Shown here: piece after piece, positions 39,994-41,467 of the stretch | How positions within the stretch are numbered: the first letter of the stretch is position 1 | Layout of the letters: each line of letters begins with the position of its first letter | DNA from: Niveispirillum sp. | GTDB lineage: Bacteria > Pseudomonadota > Alphaproteobacteria > Azospirillales > Azospirillaceae | NCBI RefSeq assembly: GCF_017996735.1 | Contig: NZ_JAGOGJ010000055.1 | Location: forward strand, 1-41,467 | Reading direction: 5' to 3' | DNA: 41,467 bases | Notes under the pieces: generated by a model | Seen by the model: the letters and a program-made list of their open reading frames with translations, nothing else | Database searches by the model: none | What the model was told of the DNA's origin: nothing | Made by a program: the position numbers and the translations under genes

Positions 39994-40029
39994 GGCGCGG
40001 AACCTAACAGGTTGCCCCTCAACAGGCAA
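39994..40029 (-). promoter_or_regulatory. Promoter of efp with GC-rich discriminator
   Basis: On the minus strand TTGCCT (40029-40024), 17 bases, TAGGTT (40006-40001), then CCGCGCC (40000-39994). The -10/discriminator is identical to that of tRNA-Ser. A second TATAAA lies closer to the gene (39983-39978) but has no matching -35. Confidence 0.72.
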
Positions 40030-40179
40030 ATGGCCAGTGTCCCCGCCCGCCGCATAGGCAACCGGCGGGCCGTGCAAGGGCCGCAGGACGGAATTTTAAC
40101 ACATGCCCCGACCATTTGCCGCCTTTCCGCCGTGTTTAGGGTATAAGGCACCGGGAAACGAGATGCGCAGCGCGGATGG

Positions 40180-40731
40180 ATGATGGTTGCGGGTGAGGGG
40201 GTCGCGGATGCGGCCGTGTGGAAGAAGCTGCGATGGGTGACGGGCATCGTGGCGCTGGTCGCCCTGGTCCTGGATCAGGTAGCCAAGCAATGGGTGCTGA
40301 CCAGCCTGCTGCCCTGTCTGTCGGGGCCGCCTGGGCCTTCATGCGCCGTGAATTCCCCCTTCATTGAGGTGACGGGCTTTTTCAACATGGTGGTGGCCTG
40401 GAACTTCGGCGTCAGCTTTTCCATGTTCTACAGCCAGCATGACCTGATGCCTTTTGCCTTGAGCCTGATGGCGGTCATCATCTGTGGCGCGCTGCTCTGG
40501 TGGAACCGGCACAATGACCGTGGGCTGGTGGCGGTGGCCACCGGCATGGTGGTCGGCGGGGCCGTTGGAAATGTGATCGACCGGTTCCGGTTCGGGGCCG
40601 TTGCCGATTTCCTTGACTTTCACGTCGCGGGCTGGCACTGGCCGGCATTCAACGTGGCGGATTGCTGCATCGTTGTCGGGGTGGGCCTGTTGTTGATCGA
40701 CGGGCTGTTCTCCGGGGCGGAGCGGCGCTAG
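40180..40731 (+). CDS. lspA: Lipoprotein signal peptidase LspA
   Basis: Signal peptidase II removes the signal peptide from diacylated prolipoproteins in the inner membrane. The 183-aa product has four transmembrane helices; the catalytic aspartates are Asp134 in GNVIDRF and Asp161 in FNVAD. WNFGVSFSMF is the usual NxGxxF segment. Compared with E. coli, a short insertion with two cysteines (LPCLSGPPGPSCAVNS) lies in the first periplasmic loop. Overlapping ATGs at 40176, 40180 and 40183 make the exact start uncertain. It is followed by a lipoprotein gene that is a likely substrate. Confidence 0.94.
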   Translation: MMVAGEGVADAAVWKKLRWVTGIVALVALVLDQVAKQWVLTSLLPCLSGPPGPSCAVNSPFIEVTGFFNMVVAWNFGVSFSMFYSQHDLMPFALSLMAVIICGALLWWNRHNDRGLVAVATGMVVGGAVGNVIDRFRFGAVADFLDFHVAGWHWPAFNVADCCIVVGVGLLLIDGLFSGAERR

Positions 40732-40807
40732 AGTGCCAGCCGTCAGTTGCACGGGCAGGCCCCTTACTTAAGACTCTGCTCCTCGTTCAAAGGGTACGGA
40801 TCGGACC

Positions 40808-41308
40808 ATGGTTGTGTTGAAGCAAGTGCGCAAGGCGGCCGTGCCGGCCATCACCGTTCTGGCCATGGGCGGCCTGCTGTCCGGCTGCGGCCTGTTCGGC
40901 GGTCATGATGCCCCGGATGAATTCCTGGTCGTGGCCCGCGCGCCGCTGGAAGTGCCGCCCGACTTCACGTTGCGCCCGCCGCAGCCCGGTAGCCCGCGCC
41001 CGCAGGAGATGGAGCGCGACACCCGCTCGCAGGCCAGCGTGTTCGGCGCCAGCACGGCCGGTTCCGGCGCGCTGATCGACCCGCGCACCAACCCGAAGCA
41101 GACCAACGGCGAAGGCGCCCTGCTGGCCCAGGCCGGTGCCGATGGGGTCAATCCCGATATCCGCGCCATCGTCGACCGGGAGAATCCGGGCGTTGTGGTG
41201 GGCAGCCCGACCTTCCTGGACAAGCTGATGTTCTGGAAGGATGAGCAGAATCCGGAAGTAATGCCCCCGCCCGGCGGCACCCTGTCGACCACGCGCGAAG
41301 GCAAGTAA
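40808..41308 (+). CDS. DUF3035 lipoprotein
   Basis: A 166-aa lipoprotein. Signal sequence and lipobox LLSGC place the lipidated cysteine at residue 27. The mature part begins GLFGGHDAPDEFLVVARAPLEVPPDFTLRPP, the DUF3035 signature, and is then low in complexity and probably extended. The function is unknown; association with the outer-membrane assembly machinery has been suggested for similar proteins but cannot be shown here. It stands after lspA, as in many relatives, and ends before an intrinsic terminator. Confidence 0.85.
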   Translation: MVVLKQVRKAAVPAITVLAMGGLLSGCGLFGGHDAPDEFLVVARAPLEVPPDFTLRPPQPGSPRPQEMERDTRSQASVFGASTAGSGALIDPRTNPKQTNGEGALLAQAGADGVNPDIRAIVDRENPGVVVGSPTFLDKLMFWKDEQNPEVMPPPGGTLSTTREGK

Positions 41309-41324
41309 CCGCCTTTTCCCCCAT

Positions 41325-41353
41325 CAAAGCCCCGCCCGACCGGTGGGGCTTTG
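41325..41353 (+). terminator. Terminator after the DUF3035 gene
   Basis: A perfect 9-bp stem CAAAGCCCC/GGGGCTTTG closes an 11-base loop. The symmetrical CAAAG/CTTTG base means it could also serve a convergent gene. Confidence 0.75.
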
Positions 41354-41467
41354 TCATTTCAGGGTTCCGGCAACCCCATCATGCCGATGCGCGTCATCGC
41401 GACCGCTTCCCAAGGGCCATTGTCCGGCCTATGTTCCGGCCATGACCGACGCGACCCCGCCCCGCCC
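41354..41467. other. Right edge: start or end of a further gene
   Basis: Two readings are possible. On the plus strand ATG 41442 begins MTDATPPRP and would be the start of a cut-off gene, for example the M16 peptidase that often follows DUF3035. On the minus strand a frame ends at about 41364 with GPWEAVAMTRIGMMGLPEP, which reads like a genuine C-terminus and would make the terminator bidirectional. The 114 bases do not decide. Confidence 0.3.

Overview
The window is 41.5 kb of GC-rich chromosomal DNA from an alphaproteobacterium, most likely of the order Rhodospirillales (Azospirillaceae-like). I judge this from protein character and from gene order: miaB-phoH-ybeY-corC-lnt-xre-metK-trmB, rplU-rpmA-obgE, divergent efp/lspA, lspA followed by a DUF3035 lipoprotein, the C-minus type of L36, and a membrane PAS kinase of the DivL-like type. 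The genus cannot be resolved by reading alone. I see no insertion sequence, phage, CRISPR array or rRNA. Most of the window is core genome with a few accessory or rearranged patches.

Layout. 1-1300: N-terminal part of a membrane PAS sensor kinase (minus). 1389-3395: hslVU behind a heat-shock-type promoter. 3489-4214: extensin-family protein. 4341-4430: tRNA-Ser(CGA), minus. 4634-6670: rplU, rpmA, obgE. 6953-12687: miaB, phoH, ybeY, corC, lnt, mostly overlapping or tightly packed. 12844-15483: XRE regulator, metK, trmB. 15636-17324: methyl-accepting chemotaxis protein, where rimP-nusA often follow trmB in relatives. 17378-18513: a ribbon-helix-helix protein and an SPFH membrane protein (minus) behind a 43-bp palindrome. 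18581-24362: dipeptide ABC transporter dppABCDF (minus). 24470-25957: glcD (minus). 26028-27933: unknown secreted protein, rpmJ, methyltransferase (minus). 28378-31470: double cold-shock protein, gamma-glutamyltransferase, SMR pump (plus). 31487-33166: cysteine desulfurase fused to an HscB-like domain (minus). 33480-37311: alpha/beta hydrolase, glcE, glcF, low-GC methyltransferase (plus). 37373-39961: secreted hydrolase, inositol monophosphatase, efp (minus). 40180-41308: lspA and a DUF3035 lipoprotein (plus).

How the genes work together. Much of the content serves translation and RNA modification (tRNA-Ser, L21, L27, L36, EF-P, ObgE, MiaB, YbeY, TrmB), protein quality control (HslVU) and the cell envelope (Lnt, LspA, lipoprotein, extensin-family protein). 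Lnt and LspA both act in lipoprotein maturation. The dpp transporter and the exported gamma-glutamyltransferase fit peptide and glutathione scavenging. GlcD, GlcE and GlcF together make glycolate oxidase, but here glcD lies about 8 kb from glcEF and on the other strand.

Most notable observations: (1) one open frame that joins a complete-looking cysteine desulfurase to an HscB-like co-chaperone whose HPD motif has become APA; (2) a promoter architecture with the same -10/discriminator pattern in front of four translation genes (tRNA-Ser, rpmJ, efp, and with small differences rplU); (3) an SPFH/ribbon-helix-helix pair with a large palindrome at its promoter; (4) three copies of a paired, REP-like hairpin element, two of them inside the dpp operon; (5) the split glc locus and a low-GC methyltransferase translationally coupled to glcF.
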